A DNA stretch of 64,000 nt, from the NCBI RefSeq assembly GCF_000421665.1, contig NZ_ATXL01000004.1, positions 27,380 through 91,379 of the forward strand, read 5' to 3'. The translations under genes and the position numbers were made by a program. Positions 55,625 to 64,000 of the stretch are shown piece after piece. Within the stretch, counting starts at the first letter, position 1. Every line of letters begins with the position of its first letter. The notes below the pieces were generated by a model. That model saw only the letters and a program-made list of their open reading frames with translations, was not told the origin of the DNA and made no database searches. The stretch is from Bavariicoccus seileri WCC 4188. GTDB taxonomy: Bacteria > Bacillota > Bacilli > Lactobacillales > Aerococcaceae.

Positions 55625-58351
55625 TTAGTTTTTAACCGTTACTTTTTGTTGCGTTTCAACGCTTTCACGCTTTTCATTGTAGCCGTAGTAAGCATCTGAT
55701 AGAATAGCTTTCATATCCTTTACAAGTGGTAACCGAGGATTAGCTGGTGAACATTGATCTTCATAAGCCAGATAGGCAATTTCTTCTATCGCATTTTCCC
55801 AATCTTTTTGATCAACACCTTGAGCTGCAATATTCATTTCTATGCCAACTTTAACACCTAGATCATAAACTGCTTGTGCAAAAGATTTAACTGCTTCTTC
55901 AGGCGTATCTGCTTTTAATCCCAACATTCTGGCGATTTCTTGGAATTTCACATCAGCTTTGTAATAGTTATATTTTGGCCATGTGCTCGTCTTACTTGGT
56001 TTTGTGCCATTGTAGCGAATAACATATGGCAAGAGAATCGCGTTGGTTCTACCATGAACAGTGTGGAAGAAACCACCAACCTTATGTGCCATTGAATGTG
56101 ACATACCTAAGAATGCATTGGCAAAAGCCATCCCGGCCATCGTAGATGCATTATGCATTTTCTCTCTCGATTCAAAATCAGGATCGTTAGTTGATTTTTC
56201 TAGATTCTCAAACACCAATTTAATTGCTTGTAATGCTAATCCATCCGTATAATCATTGGCAAGCGTTGATGTATAAGCCTCAACTGCATGCGTAAGAACA
56301 TCCATCCCTGTATCTGCTGTAACAACCTTTGGAACTGTCATAACCAGAGCAGGATCTACGATCGCAATGGTTGGTGTCAATGAGTAATCCGCAAGCGGAT
56401 ATTTACGGTTATTCTTTTTATCCGAGATGACCGCGAATGGTGTGACTTCAGATCCAGTACCAGAGGTTGTTGGAATTCCAACATACTTCGCCTTCTTCCC
56501 TAATTCTGGGAATCGGAAAGCTCTCTTACGAATATCCATGAACTTTTGGACTAAATCTCTAAAATCAACTTCTGGTTGCTCATAGAACAACCACATCAAT
56601 TTTGCTGCATCCATAACGGAACCGCCACCTAGTGCGATGATTGTATCTGGTTTAAACGACTTCATCATTTCCGCTCCACGTCTTACAGTTGAGATGTCTG
56701 GATCAGGTTCAACATCTGTGAAAGTCTGATAAGTTACGCCTTCTTCACGTTGATCCAGTTGAGAAACGATTCGTTCAAAGAATCCTAGATTGACCATTGC
56801 CTCATCGGTGACGATCATAACCCTTTTGAGGCCTTTCATTGTTTTTAAATACTGGATGCTATCACGTTCAAAATAAATCTTTGATGGTACTTTGAACCAT
56901 TGCATATTATTACGTCTCCGTCCTACCTTTTTGATATTTAAGAGATTCACAGCGCTCACATTATCTCCGACAGAATTATGCCCATATGAGCCACAGCCTA
57001 GAGTCAACGATGGTAAAAAGGCATTGTAAACATCACCAATACCACCGAATGTTGAGGGTGAATTCCAAATAATTCGGATGGCTTTCACTGTATCACCAAA
57101 TCGTTTAACCAATGCTTCATCTTTCGTATGGATGGCTGCCGAGTGTCCAAGGCCATTAAACTCTACCATTTGACTTGCTAATTTGATACCGTCTTCTTGA
57201 CCATCTGATTTAAGAATAGCAAGAACTGGCGATAACTTTTCGCGCGTCAATGGTTCTTTTGGACCAACTTCCGAGCAACTTGCAATTAAAATATTCGTTT
57301 CCTTTGGCACTGTAAACCCAGCTTGTTCCGCAATCCAACTTGCATCCTTACCCACAATAGTCGGGTTTAGTTTGGCATCATCAACAGTATCAGTGTAACC
57401 TTCCACTCCAAAGCAGAATTTTTCAAGTTTTTTCTTTTCTTCTTCAGTTACAAAGTAAGCGTGGTATGATTTGAGTTCAGTAACGACATCATCATATATA
57501 TCACTATCCACTATAATCGCTTGTTCGGAAGCACAGACCATCCCATTATCAAATGATTTACTCATGATAATGTCGTGTGCTGCTTGCTTGATATCTGCTG
57601 TTTTTTCGATGTAAGCAGGCACATTCCCAGCTCCAACACCAAGTGCCGGTTTGCCACAAGAGTAGGCGGCGCGAACCATCGCATTCCCACCAGTTGCTAG
57701 AATAGTCGCAATCCCAGGATGGTTCATCAATGCATTAGTAGCAGCAATACTTGGTTTATCGATCCATTGAATACAGTTTTCTGGAGCACCAGCGGCAACT
57801 GCAGCATCTCTGACGATTCGTGCGGCATGTGCTGATGACTCTTGAGCTGCTGGGTGGAAAGCAAAAATGATTGGATTTCTAGTCTTCAATGAAATCAACG
57901 ATTTAAAAATAGCGGTTGACGTTGGATTAGTTGTTGGGGTAATCCCACAAATAACGCCGACTGGTTCAGCAATCAAAGTCAATCCTTCAACATCGTTATC
58001 TTCTATAATTCCCACTGTTTTAGTATGACGCATGTTATTGACCACATGCTCACAAGCGAATAGATTCTTGGTAGCTTTATCTTCAAAGACTCCTCTACCA
58101 GTTTCCTTAACCGCATGTTGTGCCAAAACACCATGTTGATCTAATGCCGCAACAGACGCTTTACCTACAATATAGTCAACATCTTTTTGATCAAGTGACA
58201 TCATTTGATCGAGGGCAACTAATCCTCTTTCGACCAATTTATTAATCATTGGTGACACATCATCAATTGAATCCTTTTTAACCTCAACTGTCTTTTTTGA
58301 TTCTTTTTTTGTGGCAGTAGCAACAGACGCTTTACTTGTTTCTTTTACCAT
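55625..58351 (-). CDS. adhE: Bifunctional acetaldehyde-CoA/alcohol dehydrogenase AdhE
   Basis: AdhE turns acetyl-CoA into ethanol in two NADH-dependent steps. The 908-residue protein has an N-terminal aldehyde dehydrogenase half (catalytic Cys in DNGMVCASEQAI, near residue 275) and a C-terminal iron alcohol dehydrogenase half (GGGSVMDAAKLMW, GMSHSMAHKVGG, HGRTNAILLPYV with metal His). Residues 1-35 form an Ala/Lys/Glu-rich extension longer than usual. It would form helical spirosomes. A strong GGGGGG ribosome site precedes the ATG. Own promoter and terminator. Confidence 0.96.
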   Translation of the reverse strand: MVKETSKASVATATKKESKKTVEVKKDSIDDVSPMINKLVERGLVALDQMMSLDQKDVDYIVGKASVAALDQHGVLAQHAVKETGRGVFEDKATKNLFACEHVVNNMRHTKTVGIIEDNDVEGLTLIAEPVGVICGITPTTNPTSTAIFKSLISLKTRNPIIFAFHPAAQESSAHAARIVRDAAVAAGAPENCIQWIDKPSIAATNALMNHPGIATILATGGNAMVRAAYSCGKPALGVGAGNVPAYIEKTADIKQAAHDIIMSKSFDNGMVCASEQAIIVDSDIYDDVVTELKSYHAYFVTEEEKKKLEKFCFGVEGYTDTVDDAKLNPTIVGKDASWIAEQAGFTVPKETNILIASCSEVGPKEPLTREKLSPVLAILKSDGQEDGIKLASQMVEFNGLGHSAAIHTKDEALVKRFGDTVKAIRIIWNSPSTFGGIGDVYNAFLPSLTLGCGSYGHNSVGDNVSAVNLLNIKKVGRRRNNMQWFKVPSKIYFERDSIQYLKTMKGLKRVMIVTDEAMVNLGFFERIVSQLDQREEGVTYQTFTDVEPDPDISTVRRGAEMMKSFKPDTIIALGGGSVMDAAKLMWLFYEQPEVDFRDLVQKFMDIRKRAFRFPELGKKAKYVGIPTTSGTGSEVTPFAVISDKKNNRKYPLADYSLTPTIAIVDPALVMTVPKVVTADTGMDVLTHAVEAYTSTLANDYTDGLALQAIKLVFENLEKSTNDPDFESREKMHNASTMAGMAFANAFLGMSHSMAHKVGGFFHTVHGRTNAILLPYVIRYNGTKPSKTSTWPKYNYYKADVKFQEIARMLGLKADTPEEAVKSFAQAVYDLGVKVGIEMNIAAQGVDQKDWENAIEEIAYLAYEDQCSPANPRLPLVKDMKAILSDAYYGYNEKRESVETQQKVTVKN

Positions 58352-58398
58352 ATTTATCCCCCCTGATAAAGTAAAAAACCTTCTTTGTTAATAATTTC

Positions 58399-58427
58399 AC
58401 TATATAGGATTATCAAGGGTTTGTAAA
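58399..58427 (-). promoter_or_regulatory. Promoter of adhE
   Basis: Minus-strand -35 TTTACA (58422-58427), 17-bp spacer and -10 TATAGT (58399-58404), about 47 bp before the start. Confidence 0.65.
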
Positions 58428-58639
58428 GTATTTTTTTCACTATTATTCCGTAAAAATAAGTTATTCCTTTTCATAGCATGTGATATAGTTTCATCTTCAC
58501 ACTAACAATTAATGCATATTATCAGTAATGTTAGCCATTACATTATTTTCACAAACACACGTTCTTTATATTGATTATTATTTCACATTATTGTGGGAAT
58601 TTTGTCTTTATAACTGTTCAGACACTTGTTTTTCTGCAC

Positions 58640-58671
58640 AAAAAAGAAGCCCGAATGACTTCGGACTTCTT
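58640..58671 (-). terminator. Terminator of clpB
   Basis: An 11-bp stem AAGAAGTCCGA / TCGGGCTTCTT (one G-T pair) with a 6-nt loop and UUUUUU on the minus strand. Confidence 0.92.
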
Positions 58672-58683
58672 AAAAAGATTTTA

Positions 58684-61305
58684 TCATATATTTGTTGTAT
58701 GTTGCTCAGTCGTCTCAAAAGCGACATGACCATCTTTCACAGTCGCTAAGACTGTTTCTGTCGGTATAACATCCCCTTTGATGATTGCTTTTGCAAGCGG
58801 TGTTTCAATCTCACGTGTAATATACCGAGAAATTGGACGTGCCCCATAGACAGGGTCAAATGCATTCTCTGCTACCCAATCATACAACTCATCAGAGAAC
58901 TTCAATACAATGTCTTGATTTTCCAAGCGTTGTGCCAGTTGACTCGTCATCTTAGCAACAATGCCACGAATATCTTCTTTAGTAAGTGGTGAGAAGAATA
59001 TTGTATCATCGATACGGTTCAAAAATTCAGGTTTAAACGTTTGCTTCAATAATTGACTAACTTCGTTTCTTGCTTTATCAGTTATGTGACCGTCCTTGTC
59101 TTGCCCTTCTAGTAATAGTTGAGACCCTAAATTACTAGTCATGATCAAGACGGTATTCTTAAAGTCAACTACTCGACCTTTGGAATCAGTTAAACGACCA
59201 TCATCTAATACTTGTAATAAAATATTGAAAACATCTGGATGAGCCTTTTCGATTTCATCTAATAAAACGATCGTATAAGGGTTACGACGAACAGCCTCAG
59301 TCAATTGGCCACCTTCTTCGTAACCAACATATCCAGGAGGTGATCCCACTAACCGTGACACTGAGAATTTTTCCATATATTCACTCATATCGATACGAAC
59401 CATGTGGCTTTCATCATCAAATAGATTTTCAGCTAAGGCCTTTGCTAATTCTGTTTTACCAACACCAGTTGGTCCTAGGAATAGAAATGATCCAATAGGA
59501 CGATTAGGATCTTGAAGTCCTGCTCTCGACCTTAATACAGCATCACTAACCTTTTCAACTGCTTCGTTTTGTCCAATCACACGATGATGGAGATCAGCAG
59601 CCAAATGGAGTAACTTAGCACGTTCTCCTTCAAGCAAACGTGTTACTGGTATACCGGTCAAACGTCCTACAACACGGGCAATCTCGTCATCTGTAACTGA
59701 CTCTTCGACCAACCTCTCCGCATTGGAATGGTGGGCGGTCATTTCATCAGACAAGTGTTTTAATTCTCTTTCCAAACGTGGAATCGTGCCGTGACGCAAT
59801 TCTGCTGCCTTTTCAAGGTCATAATTGCTTTCAGCATCCTCCAAAGCATGTCTTGATTTATCGAGTTCTTCACGTTTTGAGCGAATACTTTCAACTTCTT
59901 CTTTTTCACTTTCCCATTGCATTTTAAGCTTATTAGCTTCTTCTCTTAAATCAGCAAGCTCTTCTTGTAATGCAACAAGACGTTTCTTGGAGCCTTCGTC
60001 CTCTTCTTTTTTAAGAGCTGCTTCTTCAATCTCTAACTGCATTAAACGACGGGTCACTTGATCCAATTCTGTTGGCATAGAATTCATTTCAACCCGAATA
60101 GTTGCACAGGCCTCATCGATCAAATCAATAGCCTTATCTGGCAAGAAACGATCTGTAATATACCGGTCGCTCAATACTGCTGCAGCCACCAACGCATTAT
60201 CTTGAATATTCACACTGTGGTGGATTTCAAAACGTTCTTTCAACCCTCTCAGAATACTGATAGTATCCTCTACAGTTGGTTCTTTGACGAGCACTTTTTG
60301 GAAACGACGTTCTAACGCTTTATCTTTTTCCATGTATTCGCGGTATTCATCAAGCGTTGTAGCACCTATACAGTGCAATTCACCACGGGCCAACATTGGT
60401 TTTAGAATGTTACCGGCATCCATCGAACCTTCTGTCTTACCAGCACCAACGATTGTGTGGATTTCATCGATAAAGAGAAGAATGTTACCTTCGCTCTTTT
60501 TGACTTCTTTCAAGACGCCTTTGAGTCTTTCTTCAAATTCCCCACGATACTTGGCTCCAGCAATCAATGACCCCATATCTAGTGAAAATACTTGCTTTCC
60601 TTTTAGGTTTTCAGGTACATCTCGACGAACGATACGTTGTGCGAGACCTTCTACAATGGCGGTCTTACCAACACCTGGTTCCCCAATCAAAACCGGATTG
60701 TTTTTAGTTTTACGAGATAAAATACGGATAACATCACGGATTTCATCATCACGACCAATAACTGGATCTTGTTTTCCTGTTTTAACTTGCTCATTTAAAT
60801 TGATGGCATATTTGGATAACGCTTCATATTGTTCTTCTTGATTTTGTGACATGACGCGTTCACCCCCTCTTACTTCTTCGATAATTTTCTTTAATACCTT
60901 TTCAGTTACCCCATGTTGGGTTAACCATTTGATAATAGGATGATTCTTTTGCTTATATAGTGCAAGAAGCACAGTCTCTGTTGCAATATACTCATCCTCA
61001 AACTGAATTCTGATTTGCTCAGCATCATTAAACAATTGATACAGACCTTGGTCCATCGATTGTCCATATTGAACACTTGTTCCTTCCACTACCGATATCT
61101 CATCAAGTAACTGGTCGACAACACTCGTTAAGCCCGAGATATCATCCGTTGCTTTCTGATAGATATGATGCGCAAAATGATCAGGTTGCAAAAATATCTT
61201 CCACAAATGTGGAATAGCGATGGATTGATGATGCCTTGTAACGGCAATCTGTTGAGCATCTCCCAAAGCTTGTTGCAAGGTCGTTGTCATTTTTTCGATA
61301 TTCAC
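58684..61305 (-). CDS. clpB: ATP-dependent disaggregase ClpB
   Basis: ClpB is the AAA+ hexamer that pulls proteins from aggregates with DnaK. The 873-residue protein has the N-domain (about 1-150), AAA1 with Walker [10 protein letters not shown] and [12 protein letters not shown], the middle coiled coil (about 410-530), AAA2 with Walker [22 protein letters not shown] and [12 protein letters not shown], and the C-terminal cap. No ClpP-binding IGF/L loop is apparent, so it is a disaggregase. The start is GTG, nine bases after GGAG. A long leader and strong promoter precede it. Confidence 0.96.
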   Translation of the reverse strand: MNIEKMTTTLQQALGDAQQIAVTRHHQSIAIPHLWKIFLQPDHFAHHIYQKATDDISGLTSVVDQLLDEISVVEGTSVQYGQSMDQGLYQLFNDAEQIRIQFEDEYIATETVLLALYKQKNHPIIKWLTQHGVTEKVLKKIIEEVRGGERVMSQNQEEQYEALSKYAINLNEQVKTGKQDPVIGRDDEIRDVIRILSRKTKNNPVLIGEPGVGKTAIVEGLAQRIVRRDVPENLKGKQVFSLDMGSLIAGAKYRGEFEERLKGVLKEVKKSEGNILLFIDEIHTIVGAGKTEGSMDAGNILKPMLARGELHCIGATTLDEYREYMEKDKALERRFQKVLVKEPTVEDTISILRGLKERFEIHHSVNIQDNALVAAAVLSDRYITDRFLPDKAIDLIDEACATIRVEMNSMPTELDQVTRRLMQLEIEEAALKKEEDEGSKKRLVALQEELADLREEANKLKMQWESEKEEVESIRSKREELDKSRHALEDAESNYDLEKAAELRHGTIPRLERELKHLSDEMTAHHSNAERLVEESVTDDEIARVVGRLTGIPVTRLLEGERAKLLHLAADLHHRVIGQNEAVEKVSDAVLRSRAGLQDPNRPIGSFLFLGPTGVGKTELAKALAENLFDDESHMVRIDMSEYMEKFSVSRLVGSPPGYVGYEEGGQLTEAVRRNPYTIVLLDEIEKAHPDVFNILLQVLDDGRLTDSKGRVVDFKNTVLIMTSNLGSQLLLEGQDKDGHITDKARNEVSQLLKQTFKPEFLNRIDDTIFFSPLTKEDIRGIVAKMTSQLAQRLENQDIVLKFSDELYDWVAENAFDPVYGARPISRYITREIETPLAKAIIKGDVIPTETVLATVKDGHVAFETTEQHTTNI

Positions 61306-61656
61306 TAATGGTCACTCCTTTAATGTCTATGTTTTATGATATTTTTAGACACATTAAATAATTTTCTTCAAATTTTTAAAGATTTTTTGCTTTTGGTTAA
61401 GGTGTAATATCATGATCAAACGCACTTATTAGCCAAAAAGCATCGAGCTAAATCGCTCTACAACGCTATTATACCATTTAGTCAGTAAAGGTCAATTATT
61501 TTGACTTCTTGTTACTAGATACTCATCCTTACTCGCTTTTGATTATTACTAATCGTCATCATGATCTCATTTTACATGTCACTAGCATCTATTGCTAAAT
61601 AAATCAACGGGATTGCGTTACAATAATACTATTATAAGCCTTTAGGAGGAAACAAT
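61306..61656. other. Divergent clpB-peptidase region
   Basis: 351 bp: the clpB leader and promoter on the minus strand, and on the right the upstream region of the peptidase gene (ribosome site TAGGAGGAAA). No other gene seen. Confidence 0.55.
61468..61508 (-). promoter_or_regulatory. clpB promoter with CtsR-like half-sites
   Basis: Minus-strand -35 TTGACC (61490-61495), 16-bp spacer and perfect -10 TATAAT (61468-61473). AGTCAAA lies just upstream and, with TTGACCT, makes an inverted pair over the -35. The CtsR consensus needs two direct AGTCAAA-like heptads, so only one half fits. Confidence 0.6.
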
Positions 61657-63907
61657 ATGGTAACCAAAAATACAGTAGCTAAACAGACGGTAGAACCCTA
61701 TGACTACCAAACACTATATAAATTGACTTCTCTGAGCCAGCCTATAACAATTGGGGCAAAAACAATCGTGGTGGCATCAAGACCTAATAAAGAGAACAAT
61801 AGTTATGACAGTCAAGTTATTGCCATCAACAAGCTCACCCAAGAGATCACCCCACTGAGTGCAGCTGAGAAACTGAATACGGCTATTCAATTAAGTCCTA
61901 ATAAAAGAAAATTAGCCTACCTGACAACAGCCAGTAAAAATGGACAGGCTCAATTGGCAGTTATCAGCTTGAACGGTGGACACAACCAAATCATCACAGC
62001 ATTAGACGAAGGCGTTTCAAGTTTTCTTTGGGGTAGCGATAGCAACAGCTTTTACATCACTTGTTCCAGTAAAAGAAACGATGGACAGTCAAAAGAGTGC
62101 TCTAGCACCTCAACAATCACTAAAAAAGTTACTAGTGCTACTAGCTCAAACGATAGTTCTGACCATAAAAATGACTCAAAAAAAAGAGCCCCCCACAACT
62201 TCTGCAGATTTTCCACACTTAAATCGCTATCAAAAACTACTTTATAAGATTGATGGTGTTGGGGTATTACCACAAGAACATGATTACTTTATCAAAAAAA
62301 TCACCTTACCAACTGAAACACAATTGGTATTTCAGTCCGATAGAGACAATCACCTTCAAATAGAAACGCTTTACTCTCAAGAATCGTCATTTTCACTCGA
62401 TTATGCTTCTCATGACGAAAGCTTCTTTTTGCTTGGCGATGACCTAGATCCGGATGATGAAACGTCTTTTGGAAATACAGTTTACTACTACAATACAAAG
62501 GATAAAAAGAAAACTAGCTTGACTACTAGTCTCCCTAAAGGAAGTTTTGCTTTTGGCGATATCAATGACAGTGAGGATGATATCCTGTTAGTCGGAAATG
62601 ATTTCAAGTACCAATTTGTTTCTCTAAATCGGATATACCGCTATCACCTAGAGACAAAAGAATTAACACCACTCACGGATTCTGATAAAGAAGTCGTTGA
62701 TACTGTGGCAACTGATTTTCAGCAACAAACTGATGGTAAAGTCGTTACCTTTATCGATGACAGTCACTTTATTTATACTACGAGTGAAACTGGGTTAGTT
62801 AACCTGTACCTGGGGAACTTAGAAGGCAAAAATGAGATGGTTATCAATGATCATGGACATATCACTGGCTTTTCAGCTCAACTAGTCGATGGTAATTCTG
62901 ATACTACAGATACTGCTGATACTGCTGATAAAACTGATAAGACTCATAAAATTCACAGTGCTAATAAGACACTTCAAATTGATTACACCTATTCGAACCA
63001 AACGACGCCATCTCAATTAAAACACTACCGTGGCGATCCAACTCGTTTAGTAACAGTATTTGATCCTAATGAAACAGTGTTAGAACATCAATTATTGAGC
63101 CATTCAGAACATTTCCATTACTCAGGTGCTGATGACTGGTCTATAGAAGGATGGTACCTCCCACCAGTTACCTTATCTACTACTGAAGAGACTAATGAGA
63201 GTGATGAGAGTGATGACAAGCAGACAAAACACCCCGCCATCTTATATATCCATGGTGGACCACAAGTTAATTATGGGGAAAGTTACTTCCATGAAATGCA
63301 ATCGCTAGCCCAAAAAGGGTATGGTGTCATACTTTTAAATCCACGAGGTGGTAATAGTTACGGTCAAGAGTTTGTAAAGGCAATTCTTGGCGATTACGGT
63401 CATAAAGATTACGAAGACTTGATGCTAGGTGTTGATGCAGTCCTTGAGAAGCATCCTGAAATTAATCAGAATGAGCTACATGTGATGGGAGGAAGCTATG
63501 GCGGCTTTATGACTAACTGGATTGTTGGTCATACAAATCGATTCAAACGTGCAATTACCCAACGTAGTATCTCTAATTGGATCAGCTTTTATGGTACCAG
63601 TGACGTTGGTTCCTTCTTTGTTGAATACCAACTACAACATGACTTAGAGGATTATGAAGAACTCTATCGGATGTCGCCTATCAAATACGTAGCAAACATT
63701 AAGACACCAACATTAGTCATGCATAGCTTAAACGACTACCGTTGCCCTATAGAACAAGGAGAACAATTCTTTACCTCATTAAAAAGACATAATGTTGAAA
63801 CAGAATTGATTACCTTTCCACAATCGAGTCACGGACTATCGCGAAACGGCTTACCAAACCTGCGCGTAGAACGCTTCCATGAAATAATAGAATGGTTGCA
63901 GAAATAG
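61657..63907 (+). pseudogene. S9-family prolyl oligopeptidase-like peptidase split by a frameshift at A8
   Basis: A peptidase of about 749 residues if one base is removed. The N-terminal beta-propeller part is in the first frame (61657-62247; MVTKNTVAKQTVEPYDYQ) and the rest in the next (from about 62180 to 63907). The frames meet at a run of eight A (62178-62185), followed by GAG and six C. With seven A the reading TCA AAA AAA GAG CCC joins them. The catalytic triad is intact in the second part: GGSYGGFMTNW (Ser), HSLNDYRCP (Asp) and SSHGLS (His). It also has a Thr/Asp-rich repeat (about 62900-62950). TAGGAGG precedes the ATG. Could be a sequencing error, a decayed gene or slippage-controlled expression. 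Confidence 0.8.
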
Positions 63908-64000
63908 AGGTTGTTCATGGAGTGGTCAGCTTTGAGAAATAAGGAAGTCTATCCGAAAATACGCACTTAAATTTTCGAGAGAGGATGACTTATTTACGAA

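Larger units (their letters stand above)
58352..58683. other. adhE upstream region
   Basis: 332 bp without a gene: the adhE promoter (58399-58427), the clpB terminator (58640-58671) and AT-rich sequence between them with TTGTGAA/TTTACAA-like half-sites but no proper Rex palindrome. Confidence 0.5.

Noticed and set aside
58420..58560. Rex operator at adhE
   Set aside because: Half-sites such as TTGTGAA and TTTACAA occur, but none form the TTGTGAA-N4-TTCACAA palindrome.
60284..60841. 185-codon plus-strand frame inside clpB
   Set aside because: It lies fully antisense to the conserved ClpB AAA1 domain and has Ser/Pro-rich composition typical of a complementary frame.
61420..61470. CIRCE (HrcA) element before clpB
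   Set aside because: TTAGC and GCTAA occur, but the spacing is 13 bases instead of 17 and the inner ACTC/GAGT parts are missing.

Overview
The window is chromosomal DNA of a low-GC Gram-positive bacterium. The gene order tgt-yajC-comN without secDF, the LisR/CovR-type two-component pair, the lipoprotein form of YidC, an IS3-family element and the absence of sporulation genes point to Lactobacillales. Carnobacteriaceae or Aerococcaceae is my best guess, but the sequence read by eye does not settle the family.

Layout. 1-5878: DNA repair on the minus strand, with mutS-mutL and then msrB-ruvA; ruvA runs off the left edge. 5972-20748: a conserved Bacillus-like block on the minus strand: ftsK, a nucleoside ABC importer (bmpA, nupABC), an SDR enzyme (ymfI-like), a RodZ-like protein, pgsA, cinA, recA, rny. 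20924-22199: acyP and yidC on the plus strand. 22480-31000: a two-component system, gnd, a DUF4044 miniprotein, glucokinase with a rhodanese-like protein, a rhomboid protease, rpmG, and two uncharacterised membrane-anchored proteins with acidic linkers. 30902-32751: one complete IS3-family element.

32848-40385 is the most distinctive region: a flavin-based extracellular electron transfer (EET) locus. It has a MenA/DmkA-type prenyltransferase, an ApbE flavin transferase (FmnB), a lipoprotein with two FMN-attachment domains (PplA), a membrane NADH dehydrogenase (Ndh2), an EetB-like membrane protein and a polyprenyl diphosphate synthase (DmkB). Together they would make a demethylmenaquinone-type carrier, reduce it with NADH and pass electrons to a flavinylated surface lipoprotein. 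No eetA is present in the window, and the cluster abuts the IS element.

40612-64000: a class B penicillin-binding protein, a DEAD-box helicase, a DUF1189 membrane protein, zwf, nrnA, a YtoI-like CBS protein, dinB, comN-yajC-tgt, an nfeD-floA operon, adhE, clpB, and an S9-family peptidase split by a frameshift at a run of eight A.

Regulatory points: a perfect SOS (LexA/DinR) box lies inside the promoter spacer of msrB-ruvA; a 9-bp inverted repeat overlaps the pplA promoter; an inverted repeat separates the Shine-Dalgarno sequence from the likely eetB start. Many intergenic gaps carry short perfect or near-perfect tandem repeats. No tRNA, rRNA, CRISPR array or recognisable riboswitch was seen.
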